DNA of 64,000 nucleotides from Erigeron canadensis (Eukaryota > Streptophyta > Magnoliopsida > Asterales > Asteraceae), in contig NC_057767.1 of the NCBI RefSeq assembly GCF_010389155.1, positions 21,401,723-21,465,722 of the forward strand. The letters run 5' to 3'. Shown in pieces: positions 21,273-33,253 of this stretch; the first letter of the stretch is position 1; the number at the start of each line of letters is the position of its first letter. The notes below the pieces were generated by a model, which was not told the origin of the DNA, made no database searches, and saw only the letters and a list, made by a program, of their open reading frames with translations. The translations under genes were made by a program, and so were the position numbers.

Positions 21273-21891
21273 CAAACCACAAACAGTAAGCTAACTGGAG
21301 ATGCACTTGGTTAAGCTGGTCTAACCCTCCAGAGCTTCCACCCAGACACTCAACCAGATGAGTGAAGAAGTATCTCCAGGAATCTGTTAATTTACTCATG
21401 TAAATGGTACCTTTCCTGGAGAGTTGGCCATGTTCATCCAAAATATCGATATGGCCCATCAATCTGCACACCTCCCTTGTATTGATTCCTAAAGGAAGTG
21501 TGACAGCCATTTCATTTTCCATGTGGTACTCCATCTGGAGTACCTCCCTGAAGATGTCAAGAGTAAGAACAAAGGGTTTGGTTCATTTCTTCAGGGTATA
21601 CTGGATGGCAAGAAGATCACCATCAACAAAAACGGCGGTGTACCAGAATTCACAAAGATAGTCGTGATACATCTTATTAGGGTTCAATGTCAGAGCACCA
21701 TATAATGGACTGCTTAGAAAGAACTTGTTAATTCGTCCGATCATAGATTGAGGATCATGGCTGCTTGACAGTTTTGCCATCCAGTTGTTCATGTTTATAT
21801 GGATGGCATCTGCCGTAAGAGTTATATGCCTTGCCTTCGTTACGGCGGCAACAGGGGCAAAATTGGAGGAAAGGAGATTTTTGAGAGCCAT
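21273..21891 (-). pseudogene. Retroelement post-pol (ATHILA-like) ORF, truncated
   Basis: The minus-strand ATG at 21891 opens MALKNLLSSNFAPVAAV. Later motifs are SSPLYGALTLNPNKMY, CEFWYTAVF, GINTREVCRLMGHID, THLVECLGGSSGG and LAYCLWFGY. I recall this FWYTA...ECLGG...AYCLxFG pattern from post-pol ORFs of retroelements in Asteraceae genomes. A TGA at 21583 breaks the frame, which then continues in the same phase to about 21273, where the Athila LTR cuts it off. The function is unknown. It is not a host gene as far as I can tell. Confidence 0.6.
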
Positions 21892-22105
21892 TTGAGTGAA
21901 AAGAATATGAAATTGAAATTAGGGTTTTGAAGATTTGATGAAGTAAATATGAGAGAGATTGATGATTGGAATTGAATGAAGGAATTTGGGAGATTTAGGA
22001 GTAAATATTGTTTCGAAGTAAATGGAAAGGAAGGTGAAAATGGAAGTTATATAGAGGAGAGAGAAAATGGATATCAAAACATGTTAATTCGAAATAATTC
22101 AAAGT
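21892..22105 (-). promoter_or_regulatory. Upstream leader of the 21891 ORF with a TATA-like box
   Basis: Read on the minus strand, a CT-rich stretch with ctctatataactt at about 22045-22057 lies roughly 155-165 bp before the ATG, followed by an A/T/C-rich leader containing aaaccctaatttc. This looks like a pol II promoter and 5' UTR. It ends at the junction with the gypsy array at about 22106. Confidence 0.4.
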
Positions 22106-22321
22106 TAAAGATTGAACCAAAGAAATAACAAAACGGTTAAAATGAAAAGTGAAAGTAGAAAAGAATCTGTAAGACGCTAAATGAGTTTGGCTATGCTAAG
22201 TTAAAGTACAACTCAAGGAAATCCTGAAATGATATGATAAAGTAATGGGATGCGGTTAAGTCATTTATTTATGAGTGGCGAAATGATTCTGAGGATAGAA
22301 TCCTCTTAAGGGGAAGGTAAT
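22106..22321 (+). repeat. 3' end of a gypsy internal region, extra copy
   Basis: It matches 28552-28761 nearly base for base, including the polypurine tract CTTAAGGGGAAGGTAA directly before the LTR. Its presence upstream of the first LTR shows that this LTR is also the 3' LTR of a lost upstream copy. Confidence 0.85.
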
Positions 22322-25038
22322 TGTAATATCCTGAACTTTCTAACTAACGGTTGACTTTAGTGATTAAGTCAAAGTTTCGTGTCTATTAAGTCTTAATTAG
22401 ATGATTCACTGCGTCTATATGTTTAATATGCTTTAAATGCAAGGCTTTAATGCCTTAATGATTGATGTGTATAAGTGTTTAAAGGTACATTTAAATGTCT
22501 TTAGAGGTGCTTAAAGTGTTTAATGTGTTGTAAGTGTTCCCTATAGGTGTTTTGAGCAAAATATGAGTCGTTTGGAAGCTTAGGGACTAGTTTTGACATA
22601 GGGTTAAACTCAAAAATGGGTCAAGGGTCTTGTAACCTATCCTTAAACTCATAATACAGAGATTATACTCTTGCTTTAAAGCCCTAGTTGTCCCCTTGGT
22701 TCCATAGCATTCTATTATTCGATTTCATCGTCGGTTGAGTGATTCGAGGGTGTTTTGAACAAGTTTTGCATCCCCTTTGCTATCTCCAGGTAATTGATGA
22801 TTAGCCACATTTATTTTATGCATAATAAGTCCTTTCAACCCGTTGATTTCTGGTTTTAGGGTTTGGTTTGGATTCAATTACGTTTATCATCGAGTTTAGG
22901 TCATTACGGTTTTTATATCGATTGTATAATGTTGGTATATGATTCAAGGATTAATTGGTGTTTTCAATGAGTGATTTTGGTCTTATTTTAAGTGTATTAA
23001 TATGATGTTCATAAGACCTGGAGTTGTGTTAAAGTCGTTTGGGATGTGTTTGGTTAGGTTTTGGAGTTGTTTTTCATGACTGGTCGTCGTAACTCCCGTT
23101 ACGGTTGTGTAACTCTCGTTAGCTGGGTAATTGAGATAACACCTCCACTGTAACCCCCGTTACAAATTTTCATAACTCCCGTTAGGCGCGTTACTCCCGT
23201 TACAAATATTCGTAACTCCCGTTAGGGACTCATTTTTGTTAACATTTTTAAACGACTATAACTTTTGAACCGTAACTCCGTTTTTGACGAATAAGCTTTC
23301 CATGAAATTGTGGGAGAGTCTATTTTCCAATGGTAATATCCTTTAAAGATGAATGAAACCTAAAAGTGTTCAGATGGTTAATATAGTGAGCGAATGTCAA
23401 GTTTTGTCGAATTTAGTGAACTCTAATCTAATGGTTGGATCTTTGTTGAATTAAGCATTGACATGGTTCAAGTATTTAAAGCTTGGTTATGATCATAAGT
23501 AAGAAAGTGATTAGATTGTTAATAATCATTTAATGATTATAGGTAGTCGGGAACACATACAAGACACTTTAAAGTTGCTTATTGATCGTTGTGATCGTCA
23601 TCAGGTAAAATACACTACTTTGACACGCTCAGGGTTCAACAAAAAAACATAGTTTTCATATAATAACTTCCCCAAATGGTATCTTGTTTGCTTATGGGTA
23701 TTCTGTATTATACGGGAGGTGATATGGGCTATGTATATGCATATTCAAGCCTGAAATGCTACCCCAAAGATATGTGACGTTATGATATGATATGAAATGC
23801 TTTAGTTGTTATGAAATACATTATGAAATGAACTATGTTATGCAATGAAAGATGATATGTAATGATATGTCATGAAATGTCATGCAAGGATATGAGATGT
23901 AATGATATGCTATGAAATGATATGTAATGTCTTGAGATGAATTGAAATGTGATATATGTTGATGATATGTATAATGTGCATGACTACATGGCTTGTTCAT
24001 CTAGTTCACTAGACTTATTAAGTTGCCATGACACGTGCACGTTTAAGGGCCTAAACGTAAAAGATGATATGAGATAATGTTTTGGTAACGTGGACACCTA
24101 AACTATATGTGATGTAAACCGAGCTCGTATATGATATGAAAGTGTTAAGCTTAACCCGTACTTGCCCTTGCCCGGTGAGTGCGTATATGGTTGCTTGGGT
24201 GGCTCCTTGCAACGTAATTACGTGGTTTGAGTATCTCCGGGTGGAGTGATTACCCACCAATATCTTTGAACATACGGACTACTCCTGGATTGGCTTGCCA
24301 TTCCTTAACGACACTGATGGACCACTGAAAAGCTTATCCATCAAGTCGGGTGTGAGGTTCCCAGCTAGGTCTTATGACCGCCTACACACAAACTTACACC
24401 TTATATGTGATGAGTGACTTATGTCACGCCTAATGTGAGTGACTTATGTCACACTATAAGATGATGATTATATGTTATATGTAAAGTAAAATATGATTAG
24501 GCACAGTTAGGTGATTCAATATATGATGATGATGTTTGATGCTGTGATATGTTATGGATGATGTGATGCATCGATGTGATATGTGCCTTGACAATGTAAT
24601 TATGACTTTTATGTAATGTTTTAAATGGACAAATGTTTTATAAACTTCGTGTTATCTTACTTAGCTAATTCGTTAGCTAACACTTGCTCTTTTAAAATGT
24701 GTTGTGCCTTCAGGTCCAGCATTAGTGAGCAGGTAGATGTGAGAAGACGTGATGCATGGGTAGATGATCTTGAAGTTGGCTATAGTTTACCCATAGTAGC
24801 TGCTCGATTTAGACATTTGCTTTACGTTTAGATAATAATGACTTGTATTGATAATGATGTTGGGCAACCGATGGGTTTCCATTTAGACTTATTTTAATGA
24901 TATGGCTAGTAACACCATTTAATGAATAAACCAAACAGATTTTGCTGGTTTGGACTTTTAAAGTTTACTTCCACTTTCTTTTGACGTCGTTAGGCGAAAG
25001 TTTTTGGAAATCCATGTTTTTAAACGACGGGTGTTACA
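22322..25038 (+). repeat. Left LTR of the Tekay/Del-like element
   Basis: It starts TGTAATATCC and ends CGACGGGTGTTACA, 2717 bp, and is very similar to 28762-31519. It contains the GTAACTCCCGTTA hairpin block (about 23087-23285), an 'atgatatgaaatg' low-complexity part (23.77-23.95 kb) and a conserved block at 24.15-24.38 kb that recurs in other LTRs of the window. The family name is inferred from LTR length, termini and tRNA-Met priming. Confidence 0.9.
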
Positions 25039-25041
25039 AGT

Positions 25042-25052
25042 TGGTATCAGAG
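25042..25052 (+). other. Primer binding site, initiator tRNA-Met type
   Basis: TGGTATCAGAG lies three bases past the left LTR. This is the usual complement of the initiator tRNA-Met 3' end in many plant LTR elements. The match weakens after 11 bases. Confidence 0.85.
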
Positions 25053-26339
25053 AAATGGTTTAAGTAAACCAAGGACTATAGGTATGCCATAGGAATTGGA
25101 CTACCGATAAGGAACAACGTAGACTTAAGTTGGTATGCTTAGCCTTTCAAACGAAATGCCTTAAGATGGGTTGGGATGAGTGAGAGTGTAGGATTAAGGC
25201 TATATGATGATTGTTTATTGATGTGTGAATATGTTTTAGCCTTTTTTCTTCCGTTTCTCGCTTCTCTGTTGGTAAATTATCCTATCGCTACGATAGACGG
25301 TTCCAAAGGTAATGTGCCATTTACCTAACTGAATTCTATAAATGTGCATTGTAACTTATGTGTGTAGTAGATGAGGTGAATGGAAGTGGGGAAATTAGGT
25401 GCAATGGTATTCCATCAATGTTGTCTAGCCCATGGGGTTAGTGACAAGGATCGCAAAGGAAATGAGACGTTGTATGTGTGCTGAAAATCACGTGAATCGA
25501 GCTGATTAATAGAAAAAGTGATACACAAATGTGGGAACAAACGCACATGTGGAAGGATACAATTGAAATTATGGTCCGGAACATAGTTGCAAGCGTATCC
25601 CGACGCGAACATGTTTGTATGGCCATGCTTGTGTTGACCAGTGCACAAAGTAAAGAAGTTGAATAAAGTGATTGGTAGTCAATGTTGTCGAGGCTACTAG
25701 TGTAAAAGACATGGAATTGAAGTTGGAAAAGAAGAATTGATGCTGGATACTTGAAGGATTATAAGTAGGTGACGCATAGAAGGGTTACCGGGCACACGTA
25801 TCAAAGGATATAGTTACAATTCCGATCGCGAACGTAATTGTAAATGTATCACGACATGTGTGTGTTTGTGCTGATCCGAATGAAGTGAAGATGAGAATGA
25901 TTGAACCACTGAATAGTATCATATTTAACCGCACGAAAAGTAGACACGTATGAATGAAATAAAGAATGATGAAGCTGAAACAAGTAAAGAAGTTGACACT
26001 AAGGCTGATTGAACCCCTTAACTATGAAGCTCTTCAATTCTATGAACGTTATGATATGATGTGAAGTTACATTCGAGCTATGAAGTGTTAAAGTTGTGCT
26101 TGGGTATAAGAAAAAATGTTTAGGCTTCATTTGAAATTATCTTTCCTGATCATAGATAATATGCGGCGCACAAAAGCTATATGCGGCACACATATGACCA
26201 GTTTTGACAAGGGGTCTTCTGAAGGAAGCCCGATATGCGGTACATGAACCATCTATGCGGCTAATATTTTGGTTTGTTTTGGATTTACGACTCGTTTAAT
26301 CTTGATTTCGCTACGGGATGATATATGACGATTAGGTCG

Positions 26340-26660
26340 AGTATCTTAAGGGGGAGGTATTTGCAACATCACAAACTTTTGTAACGGTTGACTTGAGTCG
26401 TTAAATCAACATTTTGCTACTGTTAAGACTTTAAATGAGTTAATGTTCACGTGGGATTAATATGTTATATGTGAGAGGCTTTAATGCCTTGAAGATATGC
26501 GTTTATGTGTTAAAGATGCTAAGATGTGTTTAATATGTCGATAGAATTTCCGGTGGACGGTCTAAGCTAGATATTTGACGTATAGAAGTTTAGGGACCAT
26601 TATTGACATTCCTCGAACTTCAAAAACATGATTAGGAGTTGTTAGGTGAGATTATTATCC
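26340..26660 (+). repeat. Diverged polypurine tract and LTR start inside the internal region
   Basis: CTTAAGGGGGAGGTATT is followed by TGCAACATCACAAAC, then ggttgacttgagtcgttaa, 'ggctttaatgccttga' and 'tttagggacc'. These correspond in order to the first 280 bp of the 22322 LTR but are far more diverged. I could not place where this LTR-like piece ends (perhaps 27.6-27.8 kb). Confidence 0.65.
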
Positions 26661-28761
26661 CCTAATTCAAATTATTCTTTCCTCCTAAGAACCCTAAGCC
26701 GCCCCTTTTTCTAGAGTGATTCTCGTACGTCTCTTGCGATATCGGGTGGATTTATGATCAATCGATGCACGTATTCAATCCATTAATTATCCTCCAAGTT
26801 ATAGATCAAAGTCTTTGCTGAAAATTAGTCAATTCCATCCATATATTTCGTCCATACCTGGACATCTTGAGTTTTGATTGATAGGAAACGTTTTTGTTGT
26901 TAGATTTGAAGATTCCGGGTCATTCGGTGATTGTTATTGCAATAAATATGTATATTGAGATTACCTACAGGTATTAAGTTGTTTCCAAAGTCATTTAAAT
27001 GTTAAAATGGAACCAATATAGAGTTCACATCTGGTCTTGAGGTTTATATGGATTCGATTGCTTTTGTGAGACGATTTAAGTCAATCGGGCGTTAAATAGA
27101 TTGTAGAATGAATATAATAAATCCATGAATCAATTGATGATTTCATAATGATAAATAAGTAATAATTTGATGTGTATGAACTGTAGGGGTCGTGGTGGCC
27201 ATGAATGTTTGATGGTGGAAATTATTTGCAAAACAAAGAGTTTATTGGGTCTGAAAATTCAGTCGTATTGCGAAAATCATATCTTCTTTATATGAGAGAC
27301 TTAGGAGATGACCATTACATTAGTGTCCCCTAAATTTGATATGAACAAAGTTTCCTGTGATTGTGCCCAGAGATATGCGAAAAATGTCGATTTCCAGAAA
27401 TGGTCAGGTTTCAAACGAATTCTGCAGACTTGTCTTGCAAATATCGTCACTTATTTATTAGAGCTCTTCAAGAGCCAAACCTTGAATTTCTGAAAAGGTC
27501 TTTGAGTTTTCTACATTTTTTAAGAACTGAGTTTTGTCTCGTTTGGTCATATTATGACCCAAAAGTTGTACTTGAGCAGGCTTATGAATCGTGGTGATAT
27601 ACTTATTTGGATGCCGCCTGAAACGTGATACGATCTATTATGATACGAGGTGTTGTAAATCCTATATGCTGACGTGTGATGGGGTTAGAAGCCTAGACTA
27701 GACACCGAAATTTTTGTTACGAAAGCAATTATTTAATGATCCCATAACGGAAGTGAGAAGTCGCGTCATTCAAGGACTAAGAGACCAAGTTGAGTAGGAA
27801 GTTAAAGGTAATGATATGAACGATTAGTAAACTAGTTGTCCAAGAATGTTTGTTCCCTGGTGAACTATTGAACCGTTTCATTGGACATGAAAGAAAATAT
27901 GTGTGTTAAATAAGTTCTTTTAAAGTGTGAAAGCTAATTGTTGAATGCTTCAAATCGAGATGACCATTATGTAAACAATTTTCAGATATGTTTTGGCAAA
28001 GTATTAAGCGAATGGTGAACTCAAATGGTGTCTATTACTCCTAGTTTGATGGGAACGAGAATGAATGATTTAGAAACTTAGGCAAAAATCGTATGATTGT
28101 GCGATGGTGCATCGAGATCTATTGTTGTGTACGTATGCAACCATGGTTATGCCATATGCGTTGGATGTCACTACATGATATGATATGTTATTGAAAGAAT
28201 AGAATATGTAGCCAAAGATCATGAATATAATAGTTCATGAAGTTGGAATCGTTAAAGAAGAGTTCGGAATAGCTCAAAATTGACTGAAGGTTTCGTGATG
28301 AATAAAGAAAGCTTGTAATGAACAAAGTGGGTATTATGGTCTAACCATAAGACTTTATGGAGGGATACGTTATGTATTAAAAGTTGGTTAGTCGACCCTT
28401 TGCTCAAATGAATCGTGTGATTTATAGTAGCAAGTTAATGAGGATATGTGTCGAACGGGCTTATTCGCCAAATGAATAGTCTTCGCTGAATGTAATGTGT
28501 ATACTACTTATGAAAGTTGAGTAAATGAGTCGACTACTGGTTGACTTAAAGGTTGAACCAAAGAAATGACGAAACGGTTAAAATGAAAAGTAAAAGTAGA
28601 AAAGAATCTGTAAGACGCTAAATGAGTTTGGCTATGCTAAGTTAAAGTACAACTCAAAGAAATCCTGAAATGATATGATAAAGTGAGGGATGCGGTTAAG
28701 TCATTTATTTATGAGTGGTGAAATGATTCTGAGGATAGAATCCTCTTAAGGGGAAGGTAAT

Positions 28762-31519
28762 TGTAACATCCCGGACATTCTAGTTAACGGTTGACTTTAG
28801 TCGTTAAGTCAACATTTCGTGTCTATTAAGTCTTTAGATGATTCACTGCATCTATATGTTTAACATGCTTTAAATGCAAGGCTTTAATACCTTAATGATT
28901 GATGTGTATAAGTGTTTAAAAGTATATTTAAATGTCTTTAGAGGTGCTTAAAGTGTTTAATGTGTTGTAACTGTTCCCTATAGGTGTTTTGAGCAAAATA
29001 TGAGTCGTTTGGAAGCTTAGGGACTAGTTTTGACATAGGGTTAAACTCAAAAACGGGTTATAACCTATCCTTAAACTCATAATACAGAGATTATACTCTT
29101 GCTTTAAAGCCCTAGCTGTCCCCTTGGTTCCATAGCATTCTATTATTCGATTTCATCGTCGTTTGGGTGATTCGAGGGTGTTTTGATCAAGTTTTGCATC
29201 CCCTTTGCTATCTCCAGGTAATTGATGATTAGCCACATTTATTTTATGCATAATAAGTCCTTTCAACCCGTTGATTTCTGGTTTTAGGGTTTGGGTTGGA
29301 TTCAATTACGTTTATAATCGATTTTAGGTCATTACGGTTTTTATATCGATTGTATAATGTTGGTATATGATTCAAGGATTAATTGGTGTTTTCAATGAGT
29401 GATTTTGGTCTTATTTTAAGTGTATTAATTTGCTGTTCATAAGACCTGGAGTTGTGTTAAAGTCGTTTGGGATGTGTTTGGTTAGGTTTTGGAGTTGTTT
29501 TTCACGACTGGTCGTCGTAACTCCCGTTACGGTTGTGTAACTCCCTTTAGCTGGGTAATTGCAATAACACCTCCACTGTAACTCCCGTTACAAATTTTCA
29601 TAACTCCCGTTAGGCGCGTTACTCCCGTTACAAATATTCGTAACTCCCGTTAGGGACTGATTTTTGTTAACATTTTTAAACGACTATAACTTTTGAACCG
29701 TAACTCCGTTTTTGACGAATAAGCTATCCACGAAATTGTGGGAGAGTCTATTTTCCAATGGTAATATCCTTTAAAGATGAATGAAACCTAAAAGTGTTCA
29801 GATGGTTAATATAGTGAGCGAAGGTCAAGTTTTGTCGAGTTTAGTGAACTCTAATCTAATGGTCGAATCTTTGTTGAATCAAGCATTGACATGGTTCAAG
29901 TTTTTAAAGCTTGGTTATGATCATAAGTAAGAAGGTGATTAGATTGTTAATAATCATTTAATGATTATAGGTAGTCGGGAACACATACTAGACACTTTAA
30001 AGTTGCTTATTGATCGTTGTGATCGTCATTAGGTAAGATACACTACTTTGACACGCTGAGGGTTCAACAAAAAAACATAGTTTTCATATAATAACTTCCT
30101 CAAATGGTATCTATTTGCTTATGGGTATTCGGAATTATACGGGAGGTGATATGGGCTATGTATATGCATATTGAAGCCTGAAATGCTACCCCATAGATAT
30201 GTGACGTTATGATATGATATGAAATGCTTTGAGTTGTTATCAAATACATTATGAAATGAACTATGTTATGCAATGAAAGATGATATGTAATGATATGTCA
30301 CGAAATGTCATGCAATGATATGAGATGTAATGATATGTCACGAAATTTCATGCAATGATATGAGATGTAATGATATGCTATGAAATGATATGTAATGTCT
30401 TGAGATGAATTAAAATGTGATATATGTTGATGATATGTATAATGTGCATGACTACATGGCTTGTTCATCTAGTTCACTAGACTTATTAAGTTGCCATGAC
30501 ACGTGCACGTTTAAGGGCCCAAACGTAAAAGATGATATGAGATGATGTTTAGGTAACGTGGATACCTAAACTATATGTGATGTAAACCGAGCTCGTATAT
30601 GATATGAAAGTGTTAAGCTTAATCCGTACTTGCCCTTGCCCAGTGAGTGCGTATATGGTTGCTTGGGTGGCTCCTTGGAACGTAATTACGTGGTTTGGTA
30701 TCTCCGGGTGGAGTGATTACCCACCAATGTCTTTGAACATACGGACTACTCTTGGATTGGCTTGCCATTCCTTAACGACACTGATGGACTGCTGAAAAGC
30801 TTATCCATCGAGTTGGGTGTGAGGTTCCCTGTTAGGTCTTATGACCGCCTACACACAAACTTACACCTTATATGTGATGAGTGACTTATGTCACGCCTAA
30901 TGTAAGTGACTTATGTCACACTATAAGATGATGCTTATATGTTATATGTAAAGTAAAAGATGATTAGGCACAGTTAGGTGATTCAACCTATGATGATGAT
31001 GTTTGATGCGGTGATATGTTATGGATGATGTGATGCATCGATGTAATATGTGCCTTAACGATGTAATTATGACTTTTATGTAATGTTTTAAATGGACAAA
31101 TGTTTTATAAACTTTGTGGTATCTTACTTAGCTAATTTGTTAGCTAACACTTGCTCTTTTAAAATGTGTTGTGCCTTCAGGTCCAATATTAGTGAGCAGG
31201 TAGATGTGAGAAGACGTGAGGCATGGGTAGATGATTTTGAAATTGGCTATAGTTTACCCATAGTAGCTGCTCGCTTTAGACATTTGCTTTACGTTTAGAT
31301 AATAATGACTTGTATTGATAATGTAGTCGGTTGTTTGATATTGGGCAACCGATGGGTTTCTATTTAGACTTATTTTGATGATATGGCTAGTAACACCATT
31401 TACTGAATAAACCAAACAGATTTTGCTGGTTTGAACTTTTAAAGTTTACTTCCGCTTTCTTTTGACGCCGTTAGGCGAAAGTTTTTGGAAAACCGTGTTT
31501 TTAAACGACGGGTGTTACA
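28762..31519 (+). repeat. Right LTR of the Tekay/Del-like element
   Basis: It starts TGTAACATCCCGG and ends CGACGGGTGTTACA, 2758 bp. It differs from the left LTR by scattered substitutions and a few short indels, including an extra 'atgtcacgaaatttcatgcaatgata' type unit near 30.33 kb. Five bases after it are TTATA, with no partner on the left, as expected if the left end was lost. Confidence 0.9.
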
Positions 31520-31705
31520 TTATACAAGGCACGATTAGTTGCATAAAGTTTTTTCTTAAATTCTGGGTAATGAGTAAACATATTCTCCCGTAATATATGC
31601 AACAATAAATAGATTTTAATCGGCCTAACAAGCTCTGAAAAACTTCATATGAAACTAATTGATGTCGTGAGTAGACATTTATACGGGAATGTAGAAAAGC
31701 GACAT

Positions 31706-31735
31706 ATGTGTGTGTGTGTGTATATATATATACTG
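31706..31735. repeat. (TG)n(TA)n microsatellite
   Basis: A short run of TG followed by TA units lies just before the small repeat at 31749. Confidence 0.85.
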
Positions 31736-31748
31736 TATATAGTTTTCT

Positions 31749-32055
31749 TATTTTGAGAACCATTTTTTTTTTGTAAAAACCATGAGAAGTCTTAAGTAAT
31801 ATACTTGTTCACATGTTTTTTTGGTCATTCACATGTGAAATGATATAAAAAGGTATGTTGTAGTAGAAGAAACTTTTTAAAAAAAACTTCAAAATAGCCT
31901 TTTGTGAACTTGTGAATGAATATGCTCACGTTTTCGTTCACATGTTAACAAATAGGTATATGTAAGGTTTTAAAAAAAAAAGTTTCTTCTATAACATGTA
32001 TTTTTATAACGATTCACATGTGAATAAAAAAAACAAAAAAACAAACAACAACTTG
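31749..32055 (+). repeat. Small dispersed element, copy 1 (shared with 62222-62505)
   Basis: It opens TTATTTTGAGAACC, then 'tgtaaaaaccatgagaag', and later 'ccttttgtgaacttgtg' and 'tttcgttcacatgtta'. The same phrases in the same order occur at 62222-62505. At the second copy the two ends are inverted relative to each other (GAGAACC type), which suggests a MITE. Confidence 0.6.
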
Positions 32056-32068
32056 TGATCTAATACAT

Positions 32069-32069
32069 C

Positions 32070-32126
<57 letters not shown>
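32069..32126. repeat. (CT)n(TA)n microsatellite
   Basis: About 8 CT units run directly into about 20 TA units. Confidence 0.95.
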
Positions 32127-32130
<4 letters not shown>

Positions 32131-32860
32131 CTCTTTAGGCTTAATATTGGCAAAAGCTCCAAAGATCATTTATATGGTCTAAATTAATAGAGTCGATTAT
32201 GGTACAATAGATTCATTGATTATTTCGTAAATGTGCCGTTAGAGTTGAGATATATAGGCATGTCTTGAAAGTGCATAGGCTCGTGCTTTGATTCAGTTCG
32301 AACCTGTCTACTTAATTAGCAGTAGTATGGCTGTTTTGGGTATGAGTTGAAACATTTGATATCATTTTTATGTGCAATCGATACTCTCATGTATCTTGCA
32401 AACAACACGACATTTGACAATGCTCTTTCGGTACATATACTTGCGAGATAAAATTTAAATCTTACATGTAAACACTGAAATGAGATTAAATATATATTCC
32501 AATTTTTTATGGGACACAAGACTTGGGTCTATCATATCAAAACAAAAACAACTAATCGGATACACTCATGCTATGTAATTATCCACACAAATCATGTTAT
32601 AAGACAAACAACAATTTCTTGGAAATCAACAATGAAAAATCATAATCAATCTAGAAGACCCCGACGACCATTTATGAAGACAATATTGCTGCCTGCACAA
32701 CTCATATATACACTAAAGGAGAAAGAAAATAGTCCATCTCACCGAAGTTCTTCTCAACATATGATCTACAAAAGAAAGGGAGATGAACATACAACACAAT
32801 CAGTCAAGTGAGGACGTGGCTGGCTATTAACAAAGTTATTAGATAGAAGCAGTTGTTATG
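32127..32860. other. Unassigned spacer
   Basis: This is AT-rich sequence with only short frames. The 100-codon frame at 32509-32811 is rich in H, K, T and S, has no recognisable motif, and is probably chance. It lies just upstream of a copia tail and may be eroded copia sequence. Confidence 0.4.
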
Positions 32861-33253
32861 CAAGATCGAACTTCAAGATTAAATGACATTTAATGAATCC
32901 AGGAGAGCATTATACACGTTGCACCATTTTTCTCTTAATTAAGTTTTATCCCATTGGGTTTTCTTAGTAAGGCTTTTAACGAGGCAACACAAAAATTGGT
33001 GTATAATATGTAATAATATATATTTGAGGGGGAGTGCTATATACAAATATATATAGTAACGTGATTTTATCATTATACCCTTGTAATTAGTATATATAAG
33101 GGACTTAACCCTAATCCTTATAACACACATTCTTATTCTAATATAAGACTCCCACACATTCTCTATATGTTCCTCTTCTCCTTAATCATCTTTTATATCT
33201 ATGTTGTTGATTATTGTGATCGTTGTGGTTGATCCAAGATCAAGGTTATAACA
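32860..33253 (+). mobile_element. Ty1/copia 3' remnant with LTR
   Basis: Sequence such as 'agagcattatacacgttg', 'tatcccattgggttttc' and 'aggcttttaacgaggcaac' is the characteristic post-pol tail of a widespread plant copia group. It is followed by the polypurine tract TTGAGGGGGAG and an LTR of about 219 bp from TGCTATATAC (33035) to GGTTATAACA (33253), with a TATA-like box (tatataagg) at about 33093. The coding part is gone. The LTR borders are inferred from the TG...CA ends. Confidence 0.65.

Larger units (their letters stand above)
25039..28761 (+). mobile_element. Non-coding internal region (LARD-like) of the gypsy element
   Basis: It lies between two related LTRs but has no frame with gag, protease, reverse transcriptase, RNase H or integrase motifs; the longest frames are about 80 codons and unconvincing. 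A polypurine tract plus LTR start is buried at 26340, so the region is composite: internal sequence, a diverged LTR piece, then internal sequence again, ending with the CTTAAGGGGAAGG tract at 28746. GC-containing phrases at 26160-26270 (atgcggcgcac, atgcggcacac, atgcggtac) recall the GTGCGNCGCAC motif elsewhere. The element would need proteins from a related autonomous copy. Confidence 0.75.

Noticed and set aside
25415..25648. Short minus-strand frames in the gypsy internal region
   Set aside because: No gag or pol motifs, overlapping frames of similar length, and no counterpart in other elements of the window.
32509..32811. 100-codon frame upstream of the copia tail
   Set aside because: No motif, no promoter or splice context, low complexity. 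Kept only as spacer.
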